A stretch of 64,000 bases of DNA from Tupaia tana. Lineage: Eukaryota; Chordata; Mammalia; Scandentia; Tupaiidae. The stretch's first letter is position 1. The number at the start of each line of letters is the position of its first letter. The DNA is taken from contig JAKSZU010000007.1 in the NCBI GenBank assembly GCA_026018925.1, forward strand, positions 99,659,501-99,723,500. The letters are read 5' to 3'. A program made the translations under genes and the position numbers. The notes beneath the pieces are model-generated. The model had not been told where the DNA came from. It made no database searches and saw nothing but the letters and a program-made list of their open reading frames with translations. Below are positions 48,430-58,550 of this stretch, in pieces.

Positions 48430-48680
48430 GGGAGCAGCAGTTGGCATAATGGTGTGTCGCTGAACTCCCATGTAGTCGACCGTGGTTTGAGTCCCGGACC
48501 CAGTGTCTTAAACTCACCCTGGGCGCGTGTGCATACATGCCCAGGATCCCAAGAGGAGAAGGGATTGCGGCATAGCCATTGCCCCTGGGGGGTAATTTCT
48601 CGCTTTCTGTCTCTCTGTCTCTCTTTGTCTTTTTGGCGAGCGCACATGCCCTATAGCAAAAACCTCTCCCCCCCAAAAAA
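48430..48680 (+). repeat. tRNA-derived SINE, type A, 18-bp TSD
   Basis: Perfect TSD AAAAAATTACTCAGACTA at 48412-48429 and 48681-48698. Head GGGAGCAGCAGTTGGC, end GCCCTATAGCAAAAACCTCTCC. The body is about 20 bp shorter than other A copies near GAGGAGAAGGG. Confidence 0.95.
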
Positions 48681-48698
48681 AAAAAATTACTCAGACTA

Positions 48699-48904
48699 GA
48701 GTTGGCCCCATCGCCTGATAGATAAGGGAACCGGATCCCACATGGCTGAATAGGTTTGAATTCTAGTCCAGCAGTTTGAAAAACAAATCCCCAACAGGAT
48801 GGTGACATGGACGAGGGATGGCAGTGTGACCACGTCCCCCTGTGGGTATTTTCTTTCCTTCTCTGTCTGGTGAGTGCACTCACTCTCTGGCAATTAAAAA
48901 ATAC
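48699..48904 (+). repeat. tRNA-derived SINE, type C
   Basis: GTTGGCCCCATCGCCTGATAG, ATAAGGGAACCGGATCCCACATGGC, B-box-like GGTTTGAATTC, tail TCTCTGGCAATTAAAAAA. Lacks part of the middle. Confidence 0.85.
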
Positions 48905-48960
48905 CTGGGCTAGTCACTTAGTGAGAAGTCAGTTCCACAGTCTTCCTGATATATACTTTT

Positions 48961-49229
48961 TTTTTTTTTCTTTTTTTTGGGAGAGGTTTTTGCTATAGGG
49001 CGCGTGCGCTCGCCAGACAGACAGAGAGAGACAGAGAGACAGAAAGCAGGAAATCACCCCCCAGGGGGGATGGCCACGCCGCAATCCCTTCTCCTCCATT
49101 CTCCTCTCGGGATCTTGGGCACGCACGCACACGCGCCCGGCGTGAGTTTAAGCCGCCGGGTCCGGGACTCGAACCGCGGTCGACTACGTGGGAGTCCAGC
49201 GACATAGCCATTACGCTAACTGCTGGTCC
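48961..49229 (-). repeat. Youngest-looking tRNA-derived SINE, type A, 23-bp TSD
   Basis: Reference copy for type A. On the minus strand it reads GGGACCAGCAGTTAGCGTAA (A-box region TAGCGTAATGG), then CTGGACTCCCACGTAGTCGA, then a perfect pol III B-box GGTTCGAGTCC. Next come CGCGTGTGCGTGCGTGCCC, GGAGAATGGAGGAGAAGGG, a CCCCCC/GGGGGG palindrome, a CT-rich run, and the end GCGCCCTATAGCAAAAACC with an A tail. CpGs are almost all intact and the 23-bp TSD (48938-48960 and 49230-49252, CAGTCTTCC...ACTTTT) is perfect, so insertion is recent. Confidence 0.96.
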
Positions 49230-49316
49230 CAGTCTTCCTGATATATACTTTTTTAACTGGGTCTTAAAAGCAATAGTTAATAGCTATGCTGGCAATCACG
49301 ATGTACCACGGGGACT

Positions 49317-49855
49317 GGCTGGCCCTGTGGCCTAATGGTTAAGGGAGCCAGATCCTACATGGCTGACTATGTGGTTTGAGTCCCAGTTTCAGCAGCTTCA
49401 AAAATATGCCAGCCTGGGACCAGCAGTTAGCGTAGTGGCTATGTAGCTGGATTCCCACATAGTAGACTGTGGTTCGAGTCCCGGACCTGGTAGCTTAAGC
49501 TCACACCAGGCGCGTGTGCGTGCGTGCCCAGGATCCCGAGAGGAGAATGGAGGAGAAGGGATTGCGGCGTGGCCATCCCCCCGGGGGGTGATTTCTCTCT
49601 TTCTGTCTCTCCATCTCTGTCTGTCTGGTGAGCGCACGCACCCTATAGCAAAAACCTCTCCAAAAAAAAAAAAAATGCCAGACTGTGTGTGCGCATGCAC
49701 GAGCCCAGCTAAAACCCTGGCAGAGAACTAAAGAAGAAGGGATTGCGGCAGGACCATGCCCATCGGAAGGGTGCTCGCTCCCTGTTCCTCTCCTTTACTG
49801 TCTGTCTGTCTCTAGTGTCTTCATATGCCCTCTGCCAATTAAAAAAATAACACTA
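49317..49855 (+). repeat. tRNA-derived SINE, type C, split by a type A copy
   Basis: Left part CTGGCCCTGTGGCCTAATGG to AAATATGCCAGCC, right part GCCAGACTGTGTGTGCGC to CTCTGCCAATTAAAAAAA; the insertion at 49415-49670 separates them. Confidence 0.9.
49415..49670 (+). repeat. tRNA-derived SINE, type A, nested in type C
   Basis: GGGACCAGCAGTTAGCGTAG, GGTTCGAGTCCCGG, CCCCCCGGGGGGTGATTTC, end CCCTATAGCAAAAACC. TSD AAATATGCCAGCCT (49401) against AAAAATGCCAGACT (49672). Confidence 0.95.
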
Positions 49856-49856
49856 A

Positions 49857-49948
49857 GGAATGTATCTGCACAAAAATCCTATGAGAAAAGGAAGTTTAGT
49901 GTCTCCCTTTCACAGATAAAGGCCTTGAGGATCAGCACAGCTAAATAA
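49857..49948 (-). repeat. MIR remnant, 5' part, interrupted
   Basis: CTCCCTTTCACAGATAAAGG, CCTTGAGGATCAGC, ACAGCTAAATAA follow antisense MIR order. The repeat seems to resume after the type D insertion. Confidence 0.55.
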
Positions 49949-50190
49949 CCAGGCCAGCTGTGTGGTGCCACCGTGGCAGGCTGCCCTGCGATGCTGGAAG
50001 CCATCTGGGAGGGCGGGTTAGGCTCCGAGGCTGAGCCCACGTCAGGTGCAGCGTTCACATGTGCTCAGGATCCTGGCTGCCCGAGGAGGCGGGGAGGACT
50101 GCGGCCGAGACCTTGTCGGAGCTCGTCTCTCCTCTCTCTCTCTCTCTCTCATAAAAGAAAGAAAGAAATCAGCCTTTAAAAAAGGAGAAG
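49949..50190 (+). repeat. SINE-like insertion, type D, 10-bp TSD
   Basis: TSD AGCTAAATAA at 49939-49948 and 50191-50200. Starts CCAGGCCAGCTGTGTGGTGCC, ends in a CT run then ATAAAAGAAAGAAAG and an A-rich tail. The middle (GGGAGGGCGGGTTAGGCTCC, GAGGAGGCGGGGAGGACTGC) does not match types A-C and I cannot name it. Confidence 0.6.
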
Positions 50191-50444
50191 AGCTAAATAA
50201 TTTATCTGAGATTTCAAAATGCTAAAATTCACTCTGGCGCTTATGAAATTGACAATCGTAAGGCCTAATTTGCATGGCTCCTGACAGGTAAACAGGTGCC
50301 CATGGAGCTGCTCTCTGTGGGGTGCCGTGGTGCCCCTCTATTTTAAGAAGATGGCTCTAACACCATAGAAATGGAGTCGGTAAAATGCCAGAGAAAGCCC
50401 AAATGTGAAAAAGGGAGAAGAAACAGAACAAAAACAACATGTCA

Positions 50445-50708
50445 GGGAACCAGCAGTTAGCGTAATGGCTATGTCGCTGGACTCCCACGTAGTCGACCGC
50501 AGTTCGCGTCTCGGACCCGGTGGCTTACAACTCATGCCGGGCACGTGTGCGTGCGTGCCCAAGATCCCGAGAGGAAAATGGAGGAGAAGGGATTGCGGCG
50601 TGATCATCGCCCCTGGGGGGTGATTTCTCGCTTTCTGTCTCTATGTCTCTCTCTGTCTGTCTGGCGAGCGCACGCGCCCTATAGCGAAAAATCTCTAAAA
50701 AAAAAAAA
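50445..50708 (+). repeat. tRNA-derived SINE, type A, young
   Basis: TTAGCGTAATGGCTATGTCG with most CpGs intact; the B-box is changed to AGTTCGCGTCT. TSD AACATGTCA at 50436 and 50709. Confidence 0.95.
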
Positions 50709-50768
50709 AACATGTCAAAGACTAAGTAAGAAATAAATCGGAAAATAAAACTTTTACAAAATCTTTTC

Positions 50769-51027
50769 TTTTTTTTTAATGCCGGAGGACACTTGTACAC
50801 ACGAGGAGGGGGAGGAAGAGAAAGAAGGAGGGAGGGAGAGTGCGAGCACACCCTGCTGGCACCTGGTCATGCCACATCCTCTTTCCTCTAGTTCCCCATC
50901 CCATCAGGACCCTGGACAGGGTGCACAAGCCCAGCACATTTTTCAGGCCTTGGGGCTGGAACCTGAACCCTGGTCATGCCTGTGGGATCCGGCTTCCTCT
51001 TTCTAGCCTCTGCGTATGGGGCCCACC
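50769..51027 (-). repeat. tRNA-derived SINE, type C, diverged
   Basis: Minus strand: GGGTGGGCCCCATACGC, GGATCCCACAGGC, B-box-like GGGTTCAGGTTCC, purine-rich GAGGAAGAGAAAGAAGG on +. Confidence 0.75.
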
Positions 51028-52489
51028 CACAAGGGCTTAAGGTTACAGTTTAACAGTACATAAAGGGAGGTATGACTAAAATATGTATAATCGATTTTTT
51101 ATAATTCTTATGTCCGTGTATTTCCCCTTAACCTCATTCCCCTACCTTTCATAAGCAGAAGTATTGAATGTATCTCTCCGTAGACAAGATTCTGTGCATC
51201 CTAGGACAGGGACTACATCCCCCGCCCTTATTCACCATTGTAAGCTCAATGTCTAGCAGACACCGAAGCAGCACACACTAAAACACACTTACGTCACAAG
51301 TGGCTGAGTGCCATTCGCTTCTCTGCCGGTCTCCAGTTGTCAATGCTTTGAGCCAGCATCCCACTGCTTCGAGCAAACTTCCTTCTGAGTAAATGCCACC
51401 TTCATGCACGGTTGCTAAGGGGTCTTACTCGTTTTAGTCTCACAACTGCCAAAATGGCATTTTTGGCGATAAACACTTTTTAACATTTAGATTTGGGCCC
51501 TTCTGTGTTGATAGCATTGAACAAGTTAGAGTCACTGATAGAGAAAAGCAGACCCTGAACCTTCTCTGTTCAAGTTGTGTCCGTCTGAGACACCTCCAGG
51601 GGCTTGATGACTGCCCTCTGAAGCATGTCGTGTCCCTCACCAGAGATGACACTCTCTGCATTGTGGGATTAAGCAATAATAAGTAGCTAGGTTCAAGGAA
51701 GCCTTTCACAAACTAGAAACCAAAATTTAAGGACAGCAAAGATGGCGGGCATGATTTCCCATGATGCATGACGCATGCCCTGGGAAGACCTAACCAGCAG
51801 TCAACTTCATTAAGAAGACTGGCCGTGGTGCATCATGTGCTAGTGTCCCCTGTTTGGAAACGCAGACTGGATTATGCAAACTCTCCAGACAGAGGTCAGG
51901 CACAGCTTCTGGAACCACTGCTATGTGTGAGTCCCTCCACTGATGTCTACAAAACGGTCTTGATGCCACAGTCTGCTGTGGTAGTATGTGAGCCCAAAGA
52001 GGAGAGTGGAAATCGCTCTTTGGCTGAGACAGAACATTTTTAGAGACCCTAAGACACTATATGATAACCGATGACCTTTGGACTCAGTGCCCTAAGAAAT
52101 AAATAAGTGTCTCTCTGTTCTCTTCACTGGTAGGCCGACTATAGAATACCATGCCAAAGCACACTTGTTCAACTGAAAACATTGGTCTTTATCCTCACGT
52201 ATTGCTTGTTCTCTTATTCTTGTAATTTAAAGGAAATGTTTGTTCTGGGTCCAATAATAATAATTTTTTTAACCTGTTAAATTATCTAGCAAAATTAGTG
52301 ATGAAACAATTACAAAAATCCCTTGAGCAGGCATTCAAGATACCTTGGGTACGGAAACCGCCTCTCCCGAGTGCTGGCCTCATCCGTAGGAAGGTAGAGG
52401 CGGTCACCGCAGGGCTCTAGGCCATCTCCCCCAGAAGCACAGGTGCACCACACACCCTGATCCTTAAACCTGAGAATGGAAAAGGTGTC

Positions 52490-52835
52490 TTTCCAAATGT
52501 GGATCTTGAGGTGACTTCATCCTGAATTATCTGTGAGGCTCCTAAATCCAATGACAAGTGTCCTTCAAAGAGACCCACAGAAGGAGGCAAACAGACAACA
52601 GAAAAAAAGGCCCTGTGACCACGGAGGCTGAGAGGAGATTCGCAGCCACCTGCTGAGGCACACCTGGAGGTCCTGAGCTGCAGAAGGCAAGGACTGGTTC
52701 TCCCTGGAGCCTCAAGAGGGACACGCTGCTGACACCTTGATGCTAGACGTCTGTCCTTCAGCTTTACAAGGGTATGAACTTCTGGTATCTTAAACTTTCA
52801 AATTTGTGGTAATTTTTCATGGCAGCCCCTTTGTG
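52490..52835 (+). mobile_element. MaLR (MLT1-type) LTR remnant
   Basis: ATCCTGAATTATCTGTGAGG, CTAAATCCAATGACAAGTGTCC, GCTGCTGACACCTTGATGC and TTTGTGGTAATTTTTCATGGCAGCCC are in the order of an MLT1-type LTR, sense orientation. No coding content. Confidence 0.7.
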
Positions 52836-53666
52836 GGGGACACAAAACTAGACATTTTATTTCACAGACTTTTGCCCACGCAGAGGCCTGCATCCCCAGA
52901 GCCCCCACTTCCTCCGACAGACACGGCTCTGTGGAACTGTTGACCCACCTTCCGAGGAAGAGTACCTCGAGTGCGAGAGGAGAATGGGCCACGTGCTTAC
53001 TGACCCAAAGAGTGCGCTGCTAGTTACCAAGTGGCTCTGGGCTCTCCTTCGGGACGGACGGTAGGATTTCATTTCTTGGCTCCCTTAGAGTTAAATCTGT
53101 TTTAGAAATAGCTCTGATCAAGTGCTGGGAGCAGAAACGGCCCGACATGTAAGTGCAGGATGCTCTAGGAACGTTTCTTCCTTTCCTAATAGTGCCCACC
53201 ACTGAAGGCGGCAGCTGTGCGGCTCCTGACCCCGGGGTGAGATGAGGGGCTGTCCCAGCCTTGCACGGTGGACACAAGCATCCTGCTGAGGTGAGACAGT
53301 AGCGTTTCTGTAATGGGACATGAAAGAAGTAGATGCAGAAAGGCAGATGCACGATCTCAATCCCACGTGGCATCTCAGCCACATGGCCGGAAGTGGACAG
53401 GAAGGTTGCCAGGCCTGGAAGTGGACAGGATGGGTGGTTGCCAGGCCCGGAAGTGGAGACAGGGAGCTGTTGGTTGAAGGGTACAACTTCCGGCATGACC
53501 TGGACACGTTCTGTGAGTTTGCTCTGCAGTGTGAGTGCTGGTGAATGTGCTGATTAATTTATTATGGTACTCATCACACAACGTATACACGCAACAATTG
53601 TGTTGTTTTGCTGCTGCTGCATAGCCAGCCTTCCCCACAGATACCACCTTAAAGATTCAAAATGTC

Positions 53667-53928
53667 TGGAACCAGCAGTTAATGTAATGGCTATGTCACT
53701 GGACTCCCATGTGGTAGACTGCAGTTCGAGTCCTGGACCTGGTGGCTTAAAACTCACACAGGGCGCATGTGCATGTGTGCCCAAGATCCTGAGAGGAGAA
53801 TGGAGGAGAAGAAATTGCAGCATGGTCATCCCCCCCCCTCCCGGGGGGTAATTTCTCATTTTCTGTCTCTCTCTCTCTCTGTCTGGCGAGCACATGCACC
53901 CTATAGCAAAAAAAAAAAAAAAAAAAAA
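53667..53928 (+). repeat. tRNA-derived SINE, type A
   Basis: GGAACCAGCAGTTAATGTAATGG, B-box AGTTCGAGTCC, end CCCTATAGC plus about 21 A. TSD AGATTCAAAATGTC (53653) against AGATTTAAAATGTC (53929). The internal palindrome is widened to CCCCCCCCTCCCGGGGGG. Confidence 0.94.
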
Positions 53929-53942
53929 AGATTTAAAATGTC

Positions 53943-54113
53943 AGATAGCATAGTGGTTATGTTGCTGGACTCCTATATGGCCGACTGCAGTTCAAGTCCT
54001 GGACCCAGAGGCTTGAAGCTCACAACAGGCACATGTACATGCAAGTCCAAAACCCCGAAAGGAGAATGGAAGAGAAGGGATTGTGGCGTGGCCATTCCCC
54101 GGGGGGGCGGCGG

Positions 54114-54146
<33 letters not shown>

Positions 54147-54243
54147 CGGTGATTTCTCACTTTCTGTCTTTCTGTCTTTTTCTGTGTCTCTGGTGAGCAC
54201 ATGTGCCCAGAGCAAAAACCTCTCCCTAATTAAAAAAAAAAAA
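53943..54243 (+). repeat. tRNA-derived SINE, type A/B, with G-run expansion
   Basis: Begins AGATAGCATAGTGG (first bases lost), B-box AGTTCAAGTCC, body GGAGAATGGAAGAGAAGGG, end AGCAAAAACCTCTCC. It abuts the TSD of the preceding copy and carries the long G tract at its palindrome. Confidence 0.88.
54101..54147 (+). repeat. G-run and G-rich tract
   Basis: GGGGGGGCGGCGG followed by 32 uninterrupted G (54115-54146). Strong G-quadruplex potential on + and an i-motif C run on -. Confidence 0.9.
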
Positions 54244-54573
54244 GAAGTCTTCCTGGAGGAAGAGGCATTAAAGATGCACATTGAAAGATTGGTAGGGTTT
54301 CAACAGGTAGTGACAGTAGGGTGGAATGTAGGTGAAGGAGAAGTCGGCTCCTCTCCAGACAGGACCGGATGCCTGCAGAGCTCCGGAACGCTCCCCAAGC
54401 CAGACGCAGCTCCGCCAGGTGCGTTCTTAGCCCCTGCAAGCGGGAGGATGTGCTTAATAAATACTTATTACACAAAGGACGCTGCTGCCAAGTCGCCCTG
54501 GCCTCTGATCGCATGCCCTTCGCAAACTTCTCTTGGCTGGCCTGTCGGCTTGGGGTAAAGAATCTGTGTAATT

Positions 54574-54692
54574 GGGCGTGGTGGCGCCCGCCCTATGGCA
54601 AAAACCTATGGAGGCTGGAGGATTGCGGCATCGAGTCCATCTCACTCTCTCTCTCTGTCTCTCTCGACGAGCGCACGATTTAAAAAAAAAAA
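54574..54692 (+). repeat. 119-bp chimeric retroposon (7SL-like and type A SINE-like)
   Basis: Bounded by a 16-bp TSD with one mismatch (AAGAATCTGTGTAATT at 54558, AAGAATCTATGTAATT at 54693) and ending in an A tail. It opens GGGCGTGGTGGCGC and contains GGAGGCTGGAGGATTGC and GAGTCCA, all resembling the 5' domain of 7SL RNA. CCCTATGGCAAAAACCT and CGAGCGCACG match the 3' end of type A SINEs. Confidence 0.6.
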
Positions 54693-55502
54693 AAGAATCT
54701 ATGTAATTGTGTATAATCTAACTTCAAATATAAAAACAGAAATAGAAACATTCATTCAAATTTTTCCAACTTTGTCTGGTGGCCACCACTCTTTATTTAA
54801 AATTTTATACTTTTCAGCATGAGTTTTTCATTCGTTTTGAGTTTTTTAAAACAAAGCATTACAATGCTATGTAATTACTGAGCTTTGGTGCCCTGGAAAC
54901 AGGCCTCAGGCAGTCTCGCCCTCTCCCCCAGTCCTAGCCCTGGGGCAGCTCTAGTTACCGTATTTGCCCTTGTTCCCACCAAACACCCAGCCAGGAGCAC
55001 ACCATGCAGGACACTGCCGGCGGGTGTTTCCGCCCCACGTCAGTTAGGCCGAGATTAGCGTCATGACCACAGACTAAGTCCAAGGACTAGATTAGCTTTC
55101 TCGGGTCACCTCGAAATCGGGAATGCCTTGCCATTGCCGTGAGTCAGCACCCCAACTTCATAGCTAGGAAGGAACTCAGAGTAGTAACAGTTCAAGTAGT
55201 CAGTATTGATATTGTTGTTCCATATCTGAGGCAGTTGAGGTCTGTGATAGACCAAAACTGCACCCCACCCCCACAAAGTACTACTTACTACACACACAAT
55301 ACATCCTGGATTCTGTGCCTGCTGCCTTACACGGCAAAGGAGGGAGCGTGGCCAGTGCTGTGGCTTAGATATGGCCCCAGGAAACCATGATATAGGACTT
55401 GCCTGGACTGACTGTAAAGGGACCAAGGGAAAATTGAATCCCTTCATGGTGTCCCAGGTATCCTAGTGGAGGGTGGGTGGGTCGTGGGGCCTACAGAATC
55501 AT

Positions 55503-55580
55503 GAGTAGATTAGTGATGTCTCGTGAGGCCCCGTGAGCCCTGAGTAGATTAGTGATGTCTCGTTAGGCCCCGTGAGCCCT
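55503..55580 (+). repeat. 39-bp tandem duplication
   Basis: Two copies of GAGTAGATTAGTGATGTCTC continuing GT(G/T)AGGCCCCGTGAGCCCT, one difference, inside the LTR remnant. Confidence 0.92.
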
Positions 55581-55651
55581 AGCTTGTCATAGCTCCTGAG
55601 AAAGGACCAGTTTTGAGAAAGCTGGTTGTACAAACAAAAGAGGAGCCAAGA

Positions 55652-55652
<1 letters not shown>

Positions 55653-55689
<37 letters not shown>

Positions 55690-55747
55690 CCTCCCTCCCT
55701 CCCTCCCTCCCTCTCTCTCCCTCTCTCTCCCTCTCTCTCTCCCCCCT
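55653..55747 (+). repeat. (CT)n/(CCCT)n tract
   Basis: CT run, then CCCT units, then CTCTCTCC units; pure pyrimidine for about 95 bp. Confidence 0.94.
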
Positions 55748-55935
55748 CACATCCACCATGCTCTGTGTTTTCGTTGGCCATTGTAGGCCTACATGGACTT
55801 CCCAGCCACCAGAACCACGAATGTAAATAAAGTTCTATCTTCTTTATGGAAGCACACAGGCTCAGGTATGTATGTGAGCAATGCAAGAACTGGCCAGGAC
55901 AGCCGTGTGATCAAGTTAAGGACCTCGAGATGAGG

Positions 55936-56473
55936 GGATCACCCTGGATTATCTAGGTGGCCCCGAAGTGCAGTCACGTGTACCCTGAAGGAGAGGTGCA
56001 GAGACGATTGTGCACAGGAATGCAGAGGAGAAGGCGATGTGGAGGTGTGCAGGGCAAGTCCTGCGAGGCTCCGATGGAGCGCAGCCCGCCGGTGTCCTCA
56101 CTGCAGCGCCGTGCTGCAGATGTCAGACTTCTGGCCTCAAGACCCATGGGAGGTCGATGTATGTTGTTCTTCTTTTTCCTTTTCTTTCTTTTTGAGAGAT
56201 TTTTGTTAAAAGGCACGTGTACTTGCCAGAGAGACAGAAGGCGAGAAATCACCCCCCAGAGGGAATGGCCACGCCATAATCCCTTCTCTTCCATTCTCCT
56301 TCCAGGACTTTGGGCATGCACACACATGCATCCAGAGTGAATTTTAAGCCACCAGGCCTGGGACTTGAACCACAGTCGACGTAACCATTATGCCACATGC
56401 TGGTCCCAATGTATGCTGTCTTTGAGCTCCTGAATTTGGGGTAATTTGTTGCAGCAGCCCCGGGAAACTAATC
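55936..56473 (+). mobile_element. MaLR (MLT1-type) LTR remnant split by a SINE
   Basis: CACCCTGGATTATCTAGGTGG, GATGTCAGACTTCTGGCCTC before the SINE and GAATTTGGGGTAATTTGTTGC, AGCAGCCCCGGGAAACTAATCC after it, together the 3' half of an MLT1-type LTR. Confidence 0.72.
56169..56408 (-). repeat. tRNA-derived SINE, type A, nested in the LTR
   Basis: Minus-strand head GGGACCAGCATGTGGC, B-box-like GGTTCAAGTCCC. TSD ATGTATGTTGTT (56157) against ATGTATGCTGTC (56409). Confidence 0.92.
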
Positions 56474-57284
56474 CATGGCCAAGGAGGCTGAGTGACTTGC
56501 TAAGGGCTCCCAGCTAGTGAAGAGCAGACAGAAGCTTGAAGGCCCATTTCTGTGCAGTTCTCTCCCACCACACACACACTCAGGCGAGCGATTCTTGATG
56601 AAGATCCCAGGGCTAGAGCTGGAAACGGGGATGAGAAGGCACAGAAGCCGAGTGAGCACAGCAAGCATCGCATGCCCACGTCTCCTGGCCCTCTGGCATA
56701 AACATTGGGTGACTTCAGGACCCCAGTCTCACAGAAGGGCAGCACTGCCCTGGCCCTGCTTCTGCAGCCCTGCACGCCTGCCAGCACACAGCCTACACAG
56801 TGCCGGCCAGAACTGCAAGGCCCGCCGACTCTCTGGGTCTTTTCTTTCTCTCTGCTCCAAGTCTGCAGGTGAATCAGCATATTTTTCAACTGAAGAAAGA
56901 GTCGGGAGTTTGACAGACAAAATCTAGAGATTTATGGCCCTTTTAAGCTGGGACCTAATTAACTGACAGAAATGATGAGCGTGGCTGAGGGCTCTGGCTT
57001 GCTGCCCCAAGGCTCACAGAGCAGGCCCAAATCAAGGTGCCCTCCATCAAGTCGTCAACCCTTCAGCCAGCAGAGGCCACGTCACCCTGGCTCTTTCCAA
57101 CTCTCAAGGACAGTAGGACATTCCTTTGAAACACTCAGAGTAAAAGGGCAGCCTCTGACAGAATCCGAGCTTCCTCTCCCCTGGGAGTCTGAGTGAACAG
57201 GAAATCCCGGCCCTCCCCAGGAGCAGCACCAGCATGTTGATGACGTCACAGAACCTCTGAGCCCCACAGGGCCACAGCCCTCCA

Positions 57285-57440
57285 CCAGGCCTCAGCTGGG
57301 CCAGTGACTAGCTGAAGGTAAAAGAGCCTGTGCCAGCTGTCAGGGGACCTGGATTAAATCCTGACTCTCCTAAAACTGGTTAGGTGATTCTTTGGCACTT
57401 TTGAACTTCAACTTTCCTACCTATAAAATGGTGTGTTGAG
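57285..57440 (+). repeat. MIR remnant
   Basis: GGGGACCTGGATTAAATCCTG, GTTAGGTGATTCTTTGGC, AACTTTCCTACCTATAAAATGG in MIR order. Confidence 0.75.
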
Positions 57441-58449
57441 AACAAGCCTTTGAAGTTCCCCTGGGTGCTAACATCTGGGACTCTGCGTCCATTAACATAA
57501 CCAGGACCAAGACACCTGGACAGATGCCCAGACCACGCCCCGCCTGCCTCGCCCAGGCCCAGTGGCACAGGGTGGACAGGGACTGTCCTCCCGGGTGTCT
57601 GGAATACATTGACTCGCACCCTCTGCTCTGCAGAGGTCTGTGAGCGGCTACAGACCGTGCGCCCGGTCCTCTACCTGCTGCTTCCCAGCAGGTCTTGCCG
57701 CAGCAGGAATCAGCAACCCATCGGTCCCAGGAGCTTCGTCTGAAAAGAGAAATCAGTGTAAGTGAAAGCTCGAGGACGTCTATGAAGAATTATCCTACAG
57801 AAGAGCTTGCCTTCCTTACAAGATAACGTTCTGAATTCTGCACTGCTCTCCCTAGATAGCAGAAGACGGGGGTCCCCAGTCCCTGAGCCATGGACTGGTT
57901 GGTGCCTGACCGCCCACCAGGCTGCACCGTGGTTGCCGGGGGTGGGGGTGGGGGCGGCAAGCGAGGCTTCGTCTGTGTTTGCAGCCGTTCCCCTCCGCTC
58001 ACGTCGCTGCCGGGGCTCCGCCTCCTGCCGGGGCAGTGCAGTATCAGACTCTCAGGGGAGCATGAGCCCTCCCGTGTGACTGCTTCACTGTACATGGCAA
58101 CATGGTAGTGGTGGAGATGGGGTGTGCGGTGGACATGCTCTTCCTGGGGCCAAGCCCCTGCACCTCCGTTCCACAGAGGGATTGTCTTCCACAAGGCCAG
58201 CCCCTAGCTGGTGCCAGGAAGGTTGGGGACTGCTGGTATAAGGGAAATGGGTCTTGGTCTAGCAAAAATGAATAAGCAAATAATTCAATGTGATCAACAT
58301 CCAGGTGAATATGCAGATTCAGATCCCAAAGTTTTTATTTTACTAAATCAACAAATGAGCTTTAGTTTGTCGAGGGGCTGTCATAGCCACCCAGGGGAGG
58401 CAGCGTCCCAGCTGAGTTTCTCTTCCATGTCCGAGGGGTGCCAGTGGGC

Positions 58450-58550
58450 ACATTTGATTTTCTCAGACTCGGTTTCTTCTTTTATGATATCGGGATAATA
58501 ACAGTTCCTCAGTGTTATCTGGATTCAAAGAAAGTAATAAACAAAGGTCT
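58450..58550 (+). repeat. MIR remnant
   Basis: TCTCAGACTCGGTTTCTTC, TTTATGATATCGGGATAATAAC, AGTTCCTCAGTGTTATC and ATTCAAAGAAAGTAATAAAC. Confidence 0.7.

Larger units (their letters stand above)
55300..55870 (+). mobile_element. MaLR (THE1/MST-type) LTR remnant, probable
   Basis: GTGGCTTAGATATGGCCCC, GGGTGGGTCGTGGGGCC, CATCCACCATGCTCTG, GGACTTCCCAGCCACCAGAACC and GTAAATAAAGTTC fit the order of a MaLR LTR (sense), with a CT-rich expansion inside. Confidence is limited by divergence. Confidence 0.5.

Noticed and set aside
48961-49229. Functional tRNA gene
   Set aside because: The A and B boxes belong to a SINE head. The acceptor and D arms do not pair properly and the copy has a SINE body, tail and TSD.
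53767-54558. 263-codon frame with a poly-Gly run
   Set aside because: Runs through two SINEs and the 32-base G tract; no host coding signal.
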